Below are positions 12,701 to 24,426 of a stretch of DNA of 64,000 bases, in pieces. This DNA comes from Pholiota molesta (taxonomy: Eukaryota > Basidiomycota > Agaricomycetes > Agaricales > Strophariaceae): NCBI GenBank assembly GCA_014925825.1, contig JACGCK010000065.1, positions 62,001-126,000 of the forward strand, read 5' to 3'. The position numbers and the translations under genes were made by a program. The notes below the pieces were generated by a model. It was not told the origin of the DNA and did no database searches. It saw nothing but the letters and a program-made list of their open reading frames with translations. The stretch's first letter is position 1. Each line of letters opens with the position of its first letter.

Positions 12701-14559
12701 TAATCACGATGATTAAGTTTCAGCCATTCCAATGCATTGAGAACATGATGACGGCGAACCAACATAGGCGTGCGTTTAAAGTCATCTTCCGTGGGCTGTG
12801 CTGGACCAGTAAATATGAAAGCAAGTACTTCGTCGAGTTCGGATCGAGACGGTGGCAATTTGTGATACACCTTAACGGTAGGATTCGAATACATGATTAC
12901 ATTTGCCGTCATCTTTGCCCTACCGGCTGAAACACGTACTAAACATTTATTATGACGAATTCTTGCTATTAACATACGTTCAGCAAAGGAGAGATCTTGA
13001 AGCTGTGGAGGAATATTGCCAATCCATAAACCTTTTGCAAGTGCATTATACGGAATTTTACCTAAAACTATAGATGAAGAACACGGAGGGCAAATGTGTT
13101 TACAGCACGTATCCAACACAGGACCTTCTATGCCCTTAATAGCATCTTTCGCAGAGTGACGTTCACGTCTAGTAACATCTGGCACTGCAAGTATATCTAG
13201 AGAATGACAAAATTCAGATAATAACACAAGCGCTGACAAGGGACACAGTTGACCACACACAGCGCAACCAGCTTCTTCAAATGATGTGGAATCTGAATCT
13301 TTACAAAAGCCATTGATAATATTCTCAATATGGGATCTTGACGATGGAGTTGGGGGAAATTTTGGGACATCATTGGAAGCAGGAAATTCCTTACTCGAGT
13401 AGTTATCTTCTACATCATTCAATTGATACTTATCATTCAGACTACAAATTTTCTTACTCGCCTTGGCTCGATATTTTTTTTGCCGGTCAGCTTTGCACTC
13501 CATTTCTTCAAATATACATACATGTCGCAGGCAACTATCACATATATGGTCGACAATTGCATCATCAATTTGTGCACGAGAAACAGATTTGCTCATGTAT
13601 ATGCCATGAATGCGCGCAAAAGATATCAAGTCCGGTCTAGACAACCAGCATCCAACTTGTTCCAGAGTAAATTGGCATATAATGAATTTAGAGCCATTGT
13701 CCTCAATATCTATCAACTCTGTATTTACATACTTCATAAAGCGATATTGTGCGTTGATATTGAAAACTGCAGACTGCTTATAATCAACTAAATTATCTTT
13801 CAGTAAATCAGCGGACACAATCCGGTGGATGGGGGCACCACCACCTTTCGATACCGCGTCGTCAAAGGAGTTTAAATTTGTAGCAATATGAGTATTAGGA
13901 GAAAGTTGACGGGTAACGGTATTAAAATATAAACACTTCCAATACAGATAAAATATGGAAACAGATAACTGATTTGAAAAATGAACACAATCATTTCCTG
14001 TCGGCCACACACGATCCGAACGCGAACCGCTATATGTAGGAATCAACTGAGTAAGTGCATGATAATATTCACCACGTCTCATCGAATTCCGTATACATGC
14101 TAGTGACACTGCACGGCTGATACATGCAGTATTGCGGAAAAGAACAACTTTATTTGAAATAAACATCCATCTGTAATGAAGACCGTATTGACGGGTTGGA
14201 GTATAGCAAAATGACGTATGAAGAAAGCAGTACATATCATAAGCATGACGTATTACATAGCTATCTAACGTGGCCCAACCATAACATGGGCAATCATTAG
14301 ATGTACGAGACGAATGCACATCAATTTGCGGTATATCATGATATACAGGTACGGCATCGAAAGTAACAGGATAATCGTGAATATGCACGTAATAATTTGT
14401 CACTGGATATCCCAGCATATTTGTATCATTGATATATATAAAGGATAGGCCATCCTCTGGGCTACGGGCGAACTCTGCAGATGAAGCTATCAAAACAAGA
14501 GAGAAATTGAATGAGAGAATAACAAGACCACAACAAGAATCATACTCACTGCTTGACAT
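6776..14559 (-). mobile_element. Helitron, coding part; termini not found
   Basis: The strand carries a RepHel gene with rolling-circle replicase and Pif1-type helicase parts, which is diagnostic of an autonomous Helitron. Helitrons insert between A and T, begin with TC and end with CTRR after a short hairpin. I could not assign these ends with confidence, so the limits given are only those of the coding region. The true element must be longer on both sides. Confidence 0.85.
6776..14559 (-). CDS. Helitron replicase-helicase with USP-like tail
   Basis: The ATG at 14559 is followed by a 63-bp GT-AG intron (14487-14549), then about 4.7 kb without a break. DUF6570-like sequence lies near 12.7-13.0 kb. 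The replicase HUH motif (TLHLHMLIWI) is at about 11,640-11,665 and a possible tyrosine site (ISDYISKPALKTY) follows. The Pif1 helicase has Walker A GGMGGTGKS near 9.4 kb and Walker B IFIDEVS near 9.16 kb, and ends with TDYASQGKT. The C-terminal part (7624-6776) has a ubiquitin-protease-like Cys box (NYSCAYDAIF), two CxxC pairs (CETC, CPEC) like a zinc finger, and a His box (GGQSHFVCR, IWYHDGM). Four single-base deletions shift the frame, near 9768, 8840, 8174 and 7615. Either the copy is decayed or these are sequence errors. It acts in the nucleus on its own DNA. Confidence 0.88.
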
Positions 14560-14909
14560 CAACGCAGCGATGAAAGACAGAAATACACTGATTACAAGCA
14601 GCAGATGCGAGGAACATAATGAGATGAGCAGCATAATGCAAGAACAGAATGTTATAGAACACAAGTGATTAATCAAGGAACCGCGAAGCCTTTATACCGG
14701 ACAGAAGTCACTATAGTACCTGAAGACTCAAGGATACAATTCAGGCTAAATCTCCATATAGATTATACGTTGTATGGAGATAGATACAAACATGAGTGAG
14801 GCCAAATCAGAAATAAAAGTACATAAATTTCAACATATGACACAATTGAACTGAAGAAGAATTGCAAGTCAGCATGAAAATTATTACTAATTCAGTACAT
14901 GCTCAGTCT
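14560..14909. other. Helitron upstream region
   Basis: AT-rich stretch between the Helitron start and the 3' end of the next minus-strand gene. It should hold the Helitron promoter and perhaps its 5' TC end. No motif could be fixed. Confidence 0.3.
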
Positions 14910-17226
14910 CTAATCAGTAGCGAAGAGAATCACAAATAGTATGTTAGTTGAAAGATTGGAACGACCATCCTTATCATAGTGCGTCATGGTATAAGCCACG
15001 ACGACAAATGAATGGGCTGGGATTTCACCATCGAACGTCGGTAAAACGGCGTCAATATTATCAAAATCCGACGCAAAATTGAAAGGCATTTCTCGAGCGT
15101 CATAGACAGGCACTGTATCGACAAAATCAGCCAAATACACACAATGGGAAATATAATGCCATGCCGTTGTCCGTATAGCTCAGAGTCTGCTTGAACGGAA
15201 TCGGCTTCGAACGAGTTGCTCTTGATGTGCCCATTCCAGGAGTGGACATGAGAATGCTTGGATTCCTCAAAGCCTTATGCTGAGTATAATAAGATTCTCG
15301 TTCCGCTGTTTGATGTATCAGCAAAATAAAGGTTCCAAAAATAATATGAAGCATATACCTTTGAGCGGCCCCGACGTAACGAAAGAGATAGTATCGTTAT
15401 ATATTTGGGCCACTAATGACGGCCTGTCGAATACCATGCAGCTGAAACCTGCTAAACGTTGCCACTCTTGCAAATGAAAATGGCCTGATAGGTACTTGTT
15501 CTTCAAACCGGACTTGGCAGGCTCGACGAGATACGACTCTACTGAAAGAATAGGGGATATGCAGATGGCGGTGCGAAAATTGCACTGCAGGACGGAACGC
15601 TTGCGATCGTAGGACGTATAAAGGATATTCACTTCTAAGGGCGAAATCCGAGAAGGGTTGATATAATGACCGTATCGTACGAAACGAATGGCGTCGCATG
15701 CAGCGCTACAGATTCAATCAGAATTTTATCATTACACAGCATGGAGAATACTGACTCAAAGTCCAAGTTAGGGCATTGATTAGACCACTGGCTAAAGGAT
15801 ATGAGACGCTCCATGTCAGACGAGCCAGCAACGTTGTTGCTCCATGACTTTAAAGATCCTTGTCTGTATTTTTCGCAGATGTTCAAATAGACACACAGAT
15901 ACAGAATCGTAAATGTTACTCACTTGAGAGGCGGTAATGTTGCGTAGTCGTTAGCGAGTAGAGGGTCGTGTAACAGCTGATTGTTGACTTCACAAGTCGC
16001 TGGAAGAGCACTAGACAGTCAAATTCGTCAATTAATACAGTAATCTATACGTTACAAGATGCATACCGAACTTGGAACCTGTTCAGGTCGTCAAATAGCA
16101 CAGTTCCCGATGCCATCATTGGAGTAGGTTCGGATGTTCGAGGAACCACGTCCTTGAAATGCCTCTTAGCACGTGGAACGCTCAGCGACGATTTACTGTC
16201 GATATGAATCGACGTAGTATCATGAACCGAAGCGGACGATCCAATATGCTGAAGAGCAACCGACAAACTCTCCTGCTTGCTCTCCAAGATCGCCCTTCTG
16301 AATTTAATGATAATCAATGAACAATAAAATATTAATGAAACAAACATCTCACGCAATGTTCGCAGCCTCGTCAGGATGAAGATGTTCGACTGAAGACAAT
16401 GAGACGTCGACCGGGTCGTTGACGTGCGCAACTGGGGTACTCGCTCTTTTCTTTCCATCGCGTTTAGAGAATTCAATCGCACTTGACGACACAGGCATAT
16501 CACGGCCATCCAATGTGCTCGTAAATTCAGATGACGGCGAAGGAGAATCACGACGGTCTGAACCGCTGATGAGCTTAAGCGGCGACAACGATAGACTACA
16601 AATAAGTAATTCAAATGCTGTGATTTCCAGGGCTAGGAAAAAAATTAAAATTAAAAACGACGCACCCGTCTAAAGTCGCAAATGGATCGGAATGGGTTGG
16701 AGGCATGTCCTTCTCCAATGCGACGTCGTGTCGCGCCACCGACCCAATACGACCAGCAGCAGTTGTCCTTGCTTTCTTAGGCGGGGTCGTTGGAACGCTA
16801 TACAACGAAGCTTTAATAATATCAAGTATATGCATGAAGATCTGCTTACATAACATCCACGTCAGGGGCTGCATCGGGGAATACCCTCTTCTTCGAACTG
16901 ATAAAGTCTCAACAACGTGCATAGGGAATAGAATTGAAAGAAGTACTACATTCCGCTGGACGATCGAGTACGAACGCTCTTGTCTATATCGTTGTTCGAA
17001 TCACCGGAGCTAATATCTTGACATCAGCAAAATTTCAAAGCAATTGCAAATGAGCATACCTCAACGTCGAAGTTGTCGATGATGTATCGATATCACGACC
17101 GGGTTCATTAACTCTATACACAAAAATCAGTAATCTGGAACAGAGAAATAGCTGCAAGGATACACACTGGGAAGTTGCTTGCTCTCGGGATAACTGGGTG
17201 ACAGCTTTGAGTATTCCATTGGTCAT
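14910..17226 (-). CDS. Thirteen-exon Agaricomycete orphan protein
   Basis: Thirteen exons join in phase to 554 residues: 17168-17226, 17060-17113, 16950-17009, 16850-16897, 16666-16797, 16353-16595, 16067-16297, 15924-16010, 15681-15863, 15594-15634, 15359-15541, 15165-15305, 14910-15112. Introns are 46-70 bp. The last (15113-15164) has a GC donor. The first half is low-complexity and Ser/Pro/Lys-rich (SSKK and PTTPPKKAR type), which suggests a nuclear or DNA-associated protein. The second half is conserved-looking: KYLSGHFHLQEWQRL, VPVYDAREMPF, then a beta-strand-rich end (SFVVVAYT, LSTNILFVILF). I recognise this as an abundant mushroom family of unknown role. The end could be an OB-like beta barrel, which is inference. 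It is divergent from the orphan at 18112, with an 885-bp shared upstream region. No frame errors. Confidence 0.72.
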
Positions 17227-18111
17227 GACTATAAGGGGTGAAAAATGAAAATATTGGAGATGTAGATGCAGAAAAATGACATGCATTATATATCCCTCCC
17301 ACTATAACACCAATATACGCTCAATTCAATGTCCACTCTGCAAGAAAGGTCAAACAAAGGGCATCAGCCAGGCACAAGAAGCAGCAATGGCATAGCAGCA
17401 TGAAACAACGAAAATTTCAAGATCACATTATCCGTATAAACGCATAAGGAGATCGGGAAAAATTATACGTCGTTGAAACAAAAAGAAAGAAAATTTTTAA
17501 GTACCAGAATCAGGGTGTTAAGCACAAGAATGAATTGCATAGTCATCACGCCAGAGTAACCCGGAATTGTCAAGTGCCACCTATTCATTCGAATGCAATA
17601 ACATCCGGAACGAACTAAGGAGGACACTGCGTAAGCATCCCAGAAATGCATGAGTTGATAAGGAACAATTAAGCACCTTTTCCACATCTGAACTGTTCTT
17701 TCATCTTCTTCTTTCTTCGGCCAGTAAAATTCAACAAAATACGGCATTTAAACCACAAGGTCGATACATCCAAAGAGGTATAGTCGGTCACAAGGACAAC
17801 ACTGTACGATAAGCACCATTCCACATTGAATAGAGATACGAACGCTGCAAGAACGCAAACGAAAGGCTCTATAAGTGGAATAACAATTATAGCGTTAATA
17901 TGGGCAGGCAGGGAATGAAGACGCAGCACATACGGAGAAAATAACATCCCTTGAAACAGGACAAAAAAAATTTTGATGAAGGGTCAGAATGAATTATCCC
18001 CCGACGAAGAAAAAAAAAAACAAAGGCGAAAGTGCGAGCATGGTCCGATGAGGAACCGGGTTATAAGAATTAATACCCTAGTAAAGACAATTTTGTAAAC
18101 CGCAGCTACCC
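17227..18111. other. Shared upstream region of two divergent orphan genes
   Basis: 885 bp between two divergent start codons. Minus frames at 17463-17947 are short and not supported. A-rich tracts lie near 17,968 and 18,010. Both promoters are expected here. Confidence 0.4.
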
Positions 18112-19239
18112 ATGGATCCCACATACGACATTGAAATCGCAAAAGCACGACTAGCAATCGCTGTAGACAGCTTCGTCAAGCAGAATAGCAACAACGATGC
18201 TTTACATACAATGGAAGTAAGTACTACCCACCTATAACCTTGAGAAACGACGTAAAGACGTCTACAGATTGCAGAGCACGAGGTCGTAAATATAGAAGCA
18301 CCGAGGTCATGGCGTGTCGTCAAGCAAGGCGCAAATACAACTGGATTCGAAGAAGAAACGTTCGACATCCACGGCGTACTTTGCAAACACGATCTCCCAC
18401 CGATACAAACCACGTGAGCGCGCCATTTCATATGTGATGAACGGCTGCTAACAACCTAGCAGCAACATATTTTACCTGAAGAAAAAAGCGAAATTCATTC
18501 GTCAAGCAATTCGAATTACGGGATTCGATACTGCAGTTTTTCGAGATAATGTCAACAAAATCGAAGAAATTAAGGAGCTGATGAGAAACAGCATCCTACC
18601 AAGCGTACTTTCCGACTGGCAACCTGCGACATACGAAGGAGACCATGCCCTGGACATCAATTCCAGATATTTCACACCAAGGCGGAATGTTCCCCATGAG
18701 CGAGGCCAACCATTCGGCATAGGAGTAGATCCGAAGGGTGTACTTAACGAAATACGCGGACAAGACATGATCCACGGCAACGAGAATAAGGTAGAATACC
18801 TTCGAGAGTACACTAACGAGATCGGCGACAAAATGTAAGCAAATTCATAATGCCATATTGAATCGCATTAACGAATGACGTACAGACGGAAGGAGATAGA
18901 GCCTGCGCTCTTCAACATCGGTGATATTGTTCGCGCCACCGTGGCATTCGTTGTATTTCCAACTCAAAATGGAAATGCATCAATGACGATGCAACTCAGA
19001 GCGCTGACACATATTGAAAGCTTCAAAAGGAAGGTGATTTGAGTTTGAATTTAGACAGAAAATCGGACACTTACAGTGGTTTACAGACAAGTGTAAATCA
19101 AACTATGCAGCCAACGATCCACAAGGCAAACACCATTAAGCGTAAATCTATTCTTGACGAAGAAAGGGAAGCACGGGAAGGGTTACAGCGAATGAATATT
19201 GAAGACGATATCGAGAGAGGCAAAAGGATGAGGAACTGA
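18112..19239 (+). CDS. Five-exon Agaricomycete orphan protein
   Basis: Exons 18112-18216, 18268-18413, 18460-18834, 18886-19033 and 19087-19239 join in phase to 308 residues with GT-AG introns of 46-53 bp. The third exon could also start at 18463 (NAGNAG acceptor). Features are a charged N terminus, a middle region with the acidic, aromatic-poor segment MRNSILPSVLSDWQP, then NIGDIVRATVAFVVFP followed by MTMQLRALTHI, and a highly charged helical tail. The GDIV...LRAL layout recurs in a multi-copy mushroom family that I know only as hypothetical. It suggests a compact beta domain such as an OB fold, which is inference. No signal peptide or membrane segment. The gene is divergent from the 554-residue orphan. 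The frame is intact throughout. Confidence 0.72.
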
Positions 19240-20150
19240 GTAGAATGCACGACATCTTGACGCACGAGTAGTATGGATCACAAATAATATCAGTAATTTA
19301 ACCATCACAGAACACAATAGTTCTTACATGCAATGAACATTAACGAACCGCGAAGTAATATAGCATTTACATCATAGTACGATGATAAGATATCGGATCG
19401 CGATAGCAAATCACATTGCGCAGCTACGATAATACTAGAAAGCGGAAGAATTTTTAGGATGCATAACCACAACTGATAAAGATTATCGCTCACCAATCAT
19501 TGAACGCAGTACACACTGCCGATATATCTACCATGCCTGCAGAATCCGTAGAATATCGTAGTTGAGCGGGGACGCTTCAAAAAAAAAAAAACATCTACGT
19601 AGGATGTGAAAGATATATGAAAGCATGTAACTGGCTTGGCAATGGAGTCATACTACCCCTCCACAAAGCATAGAAAGCATAGACATGTAACATGCAACTA
19701 CAATAGTTAACCAATGTTATCAAAACACTCAGTGTCGGTGTTAAACGTCACTGATTCCCTTCATGCAACTTTCAGCTCCATTCTGCTCATAAAAATTTTA
19801 CTAAAAACGTCCCTATGCAAAACGCAACGACATTGTGCAGACGGTGCAACTACATACGTAGATTTCACAATATACCAAACATTCATACTATAACGAAGGG
19901 GAAGCCGAGCGGATGCATGGAAGTGGAAGAAAAGAAGGTACGATTGCAAGTCGTAGTACGTGAAAAGGAAAAGAGCGTGAGAAGGTTGAGCCAAGCGTGA
20001 TTTTATACAAGGGAAAGTCCGTCGCGCACAGAACGTGATCTCAGCAGACGGGTGCAATATGAGAGGCTTGGCGTAACGTGGGAACGCACAGCGAGTCCTC
20101 TTAGTTCTCGTTTTTAAAAGAACGACTCCTATAAATAGGACTCGTAACCT
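19240..20150. other. Intergenic, no gene seen
   Basis: Short frames only, such as 19761-20057 minus. An A-rich tract lies at about 19,580. A TATAAATAG sequence at 20130-20138 lies just before the CACGCTA array and may be a core promoter of an unrecognised transcript. Confidence 0.35.
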
Positions 20151-20310
20151 TCACGCTACATCACGCTACCTCCACGCTACCTCCACGCTACTGCACGCGA
20201 CCTCACGCTACCTTCACGCTACTGCACGCGACCTCACGCTACCTTCACGCTACCTCACGCCAGACCACGCTACCTCACGCTACCTCACGCTACCCTCCCG
20301 CAACACGCTA
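20151..20310. repeat. CACGCTA short tandem array
   Basis: About fifteen units of roughly 10-11 bases, consensus TCACGCTACC. A dozen carry an exact CACGCTA and the rest are variants such as CACGCGA or CACGCCA. A smaller higher-order period (TGCACGCGACC-TCACGCTACCT-TCACGCTAC) is visible twice. Spacing is irregular, unlike a microsatellite. The same motif recurs at three further places up to 23.9 kb. Confidence 0.8.
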
Positions 20311-21560
20311 GTCCATGCTTAGAGTATATACACATGCTTATACATGCTTACGAGCGCCTAAGACAAAAAGCACCTGAAATCTTAGCGGATGGTTTTCCAG
20401 AGAAAAGAACAACAATATCAGTATGTCCTCGCAAGAAGAAATTACTAGCGCATTCGCAAGCATGAAGGATAAATTAGGGAACCCATCAGATGCTCTAAGC
20501 GCCCGTAAAGACGATGCCAACACACCATGCATTCCCGTTTCTCTCACTCACCGCGAAGGTGATGGGATAAACGTTAACGTTAAACACTCGTTACTCGTAC
20601 TCGCCTCGTTGTCTTGGTCTTCGTTCGCGTGTTTCATAGTTCAATCGCATATGTAACAAAAATGAAATGGTCATTGAGTGAAACTACATAGAGTGTAACT
20701 AGAAAATATAAGGCCCATTCCTAGCTCTGAAATACCACCCCGAAACATTCCCTCCGTGCGTGATGTAATCGACAACACCGATGGCCGCGAGTCTGCCACC
20801 TCCGCCGTGTCCTCTTCCGCCTTCGCGAGCCAACATGAACCCCGCTCCTTCTCCTCCCTTGCCAGCCGCGCGGGCTCCTTCTTCGCCAGGCGCTTTGCCT
20901 TCCATTTATGACAAGCGCGCTTGAATCTCCCGGCGGAATTCATATCAAAGAAAGATTACTTACATCAACATTGGCTGCCAGGAATCCACTAGACCTCCCG
21001 CGACATCGAACAGCCATCGCGTGGTGTCGACACTGTCGAGGCTACCGTTGGCGTACATCCCGCAACATCGCACACGACGCTCACGAACGTTGTCCCGCAG
21101 TGGCGCACCGTTCCCTACTCGCCTACAAGTCAAGTCGTTGTCGTCGTTAAGAAACATGCCCTGCCGCCATGCAGCACATAGTAATAACATAGTAATAAGA
21201 TTACCTGTGCGGAAGCGCACCGCGCATTGGAACAACATACTAATCGACGTAAATTATTTGGCCAGAAACTCATCAAGCTATTCACATATTCGTCTTTTCT
21301 ACTCATTTTAAACGCTTTTACCCGCCCCTCACGCGTTAAATTTTTGTACGTTCCGTAAACGTGCGTACAAGGAGGTGTTTATGTTACCCAAATTACACTA
21401 TAACTCCATGAAATAACGACTTAACCTACATAAACAGCAACATATGATTTATAATGCATCGGTTGTCCGCCGCTGTGCCATGCGCTGTGAGCGTGTTGAG
21501 CGCGTGGGCCGCGGAGATGTCAGACCTGGAAGTTCGGCGTCGGCGTGAGCAGCAGAGTGG

Positions 21561-21611
21561 ACTCACGCTAGCACACGCTATGACTCACGCAAGCGCACGC
21601 TAGGCTACGCT
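21561..21611. repeat. CACGCTA cluster 2
   Basis: Four to five copies of CACGCTA or close variants spaced about 10-13 bases apart, same orientation as the array at 20151. Confidence 0.65.
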
Positions 21612-21770
21612 TACACACACTCATCCCAAGACTTCAATGACCTTAAATTATATTACTTAATGGTATGTTTTGTTTTGTAATGCAACCAGGGATGCCTAAG
21701 ACACGCCTACGCCAATCCTGGTGGCTGGGGAAGTCTTGGATGACGCGGAACGGCCGCAAAGGCGGTTTAC

Positions 21771-21844
21771 GACGTCACGCTAGCGCACGCTAGTACTCAC
21801 GCTAACGCACGCTCGTTCACGCTACGTCACGCTCACCCACGCTA
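21771..21844. repeat. CACGCTA cluster 3
   Basis: Seven copies of CACGCT(A) in 74 bases with alternating spacers (GTCACGCTA, GCGCACGCTA, GTACTCACGCTA and so on). It lies about 190 bp past the stop codon of the leftward dioxygenase gene. Confidence 0.7.
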
Positions 21845-22030
21845 AAATAATGGTGCCCAGTCATGACTCATCAGTTACTCCTATGCACGTAATCAAGCAG
21901 CTTGGAAACAAAAAAAAGTGTACAAAAATAAATAGAACGAAAGTTATACATAGGCGATAGCCATATTATACATCTTTTGATTATGATTACCCCAAAGCCG
22001 CCGAGGAAATTTCGCATCCTGAATTTTGAT

Positions 22031-23569
22031 TTACATTAGCGCTCCCTTGGTTTGATCTCGTACACTTTTGAGGAACTGAATGAGGTCGGTACCACCTGTC
22101 CCCTTCAAGGGCGCCTGATGGGTACCCCGTTTTTCCGACACATGTTCTTTACCAGGCCCCTGTGGTTCAACCACAGCATCTTCCCGGGGATGGGGTTGAG
22201 CAGACGAGGTGGATCCACGGGCGCGTCGCGAGGGTCCGATGATGTACAAAGTGACGATGATCATGTGTGCGTCGCGGAATTCCTTGAGCGCCAACACAGC
22301 GGCGTTGTAAGCGTCCAGGAGGGCGGCTCCGTCAGCCTTATTCGTCTCGGAAGTAGACGCGGTGAAAACGAGGTCGCGAAGAGGGCGGGGGTTATTAGAG
22401 AGGTGGTTTAGGAATGCGCGATGGTGTCTGGGCATGTACAACTGCATGCGCTTGAGAAACGCGGCTTGGCGGGTCATGGATTCTGGAGTCTCTGAAGCAA
22501 GCCCAGTGAGTTCCTTCCCGTGCGAATACTTATCGACCCCAAGGAAGATGTCAATCGCGTGAATGAGGGCGCTCTGGCCCGCGCTAGGCCCGGACAGTTC
22601 GGTTGGATGGACGAGGGCTGGGTCCTGCTCGATTCCCTCGAATATCCATTTTCTTCCGCTTTGCGAATCCTCGCCGCGAAACCATGGTCGAATGTCGTGG
22701 TAAAATACTTCCGGGCTACAGCCCTCCTTAACGTCTAACAACATGACCCGAAGACGGTGTGTGACGTCGACCAGTTGACGGAGATATTCCGTAATTCTGC
22801 GGACGGCAATGTCATCGCCAACGAAAGCTTCGTCCATGGTAGACCTCATAAGATCCAGCGCGTCAACACCCGCTAGTTCCATGCGCGCCGAGGTAAGGTA
22901 GAACTCGGCTTCGTCTTTCGTGGAAGTGAAGGAAGTTTGGCAACGTATCGTCGATTCCGTTGGTAGATCTTCGCTATCAGATTCGCCTAGATGCCAATTG
23001 TAGAGTACATCATCCGAGTAGGTCAATACAGGTGGCAGCTGAAGTTCAGCTGATACTTGAAGAAGAGGAAGTGTGAGGGGAGGTGGGATACAGATGGGTT
23101 CGGTTGGAGGAAGGGAGTGGACGTAGAAATGCATAATCCATGCTAGGACAAGATGTGCGCGCCGTAGAACGACTTCCGAAGATTTCATCTCTTCTATCGA
23201 GATTATTGGTAACTAAGAATTTGTCGCATAACATTAATGAATTTTATATATATCCAAGGTGTGGGAGTGACACACCTTTCGGACCCGTTCCCTCCATCGT
23301 TCCGAGGCTTGCTTCTGGGATTCTGTAAGCTTTGCACTCTCCCCTAATTGTAAGATGTCGGAAATAGCGTCATCAAGAAGGACCTCCCATAATTCCCACT
23401 TAGAAACAAGACGCCGGACAGGTACTTGGGGTGGCATAAAACCTGTTCTTGTGTCTACGTCGAAATCATGGGCTGCGACAGTGGTGGTGTCCACTACGCC
23501 AGGAGATGGACCGACATGAATATCTGGCCGAGGAAGAGATAGGAAATGGTCTGCGCTCAGTTGAGCCAT
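22031..23569 (-). CDS. Indoleamine 2,3-dioxygenase, paralog A
   Basis: Heme enzyme that opens the pyrrole ring of L-tryptophan with O2 to N-formylkynurenine, the first step of the kynurenine route to NAD. It is cytosolic, with no signal peptide. Two exons, 23276-23569 and 22031-23212, are split by a 63-bp GT-AG intron, giving 491 residues. Family marks: SEVVLRRAHLVLAW near the domain start, RPWFRGED in the distal heme pocket, SGPSAGQS, MPRHHRAFL, the proximal heme-ligand region FRDAHMII, and the C-terminal loop GTGGTDLIQFLK. It is longer than the plus-strand paralog by insertions near YSHGKELTG and before the C-terminal loop. It is head-to-head with the second paralog, with an 857-bp spacer. 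The frame is intact. Confidence 0.95.
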
Positions 23570-24426
23570 AAGAAGATGCCGCAGGCGTTGAAGGTATGCC
23601 TAGAGTATGGGAGTCGGGTTCAGGTTACTAATACAAAGTGCAACAGATGAATCAGAATTCAAGATTTCGCAGAAAATATCACGATGGGCATCTTATCAGA
23701 TTGTAACTACTTAAGTATAGAAACGGATCAGCTGACATTTGTTTTTACCCTGATCCGAACTCATCCGAAGCCTAGAACAGCCCTAAGAATTCCCATAAAC
23801 GGAAGTCGTGTTCCTAAAAATAGTATCGCAGCTGCTAGTCACTAACGCTGGTCATCCACGCTAGTTATTCACGCGTGTTCATGGGCGCTTAGCGCTTAAC
23901 GGTGGAATTATCCCCAAGGTTTAGGTTCGAACTTTTACGCTTATATTTCTTTGATTACTAGATTGTTCTCTCTTTATGAATTCACAAGGTCTAATTACTC
24001 TGCACGTGATATCATATTGTGGTTGGTCGAAGACTTTTGAACACTGCTGCTTTGCGAAGGAAATTTGTTGGAAATTTTTTATATTGCAAGCGATAAAGGA
24101 AGAAAGTTATCCCGACACAAGCTAGTACTACCTCGAGCGCATTGTTTGCCTCTATTCTCCGCAACAATTGACGTCAACTTGTCTGCATGAATACCTACTT
24201 ATGCGTACGGATAAGACCCGACTTGGATTGCCGCTCCGCCGCCTCCTATGCCCTGCGTGCCAATTGTGGTGTGCAATATTTTGGACCCCATATCTTCTAT
24301 GCAGATAACGTCAACCCGTCCGGGAGGATTCATTTGATGTCATCACGTTCAATTCCTACAAAGACACCATCTTCGTAGCTCTGAGCTCACCCGCAATACT
24401 CGCAACATCGCTCATACTATTTCGTC
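23570..24426. other. Divergent promoter region of two dioxygenase genes
   Basis: 857 bp between two start codons. It contains a small CACGCTA cluster and a GGCGCTTAGCGCTTA palindromic stretch near 23,885. Both promoters should lie here, so co-regulation is possible. No TATA box was fixed. Confidence 0.5.
23839..23876. repeat. CACGCTA cluster 4
   Basis: Three degenerate copies (CACTAACGCTG, CCACGCTAG, TTCACGCGTG) within the divergent dioxygenase promoter region. Confidence 0.45.

Larger units (their letters stand above)
20311..22030. other. Gene-poor stretch with one weak coding candidate
   Basis: A frame from the ATG at 20423 (starting MSSQEEITSAFASMKDKL) looks coding for about 45 codons up to a possible donor near 20560. 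Serine-rich frames continue at about 20,720-20,910 on the same strand. I could not splice them into one reading frame, so no gene is called. GC content rises at 20,740-20,900. Two more CACGCTA clusters lie here. Confidence 0.35.

Noticed and set aside
20151..21844. CACGCTA arrays as a CRISPR-like array
   Set aside because: Units are only 7-11 bases, spacing is irregular, there are no unique spacers, and the genome is a eukaryote.
22052..22411. Plus-strand frame antisense to dioxygenase A
   Set aside because: Shadow of a well-supported conserved gene on the other strand.
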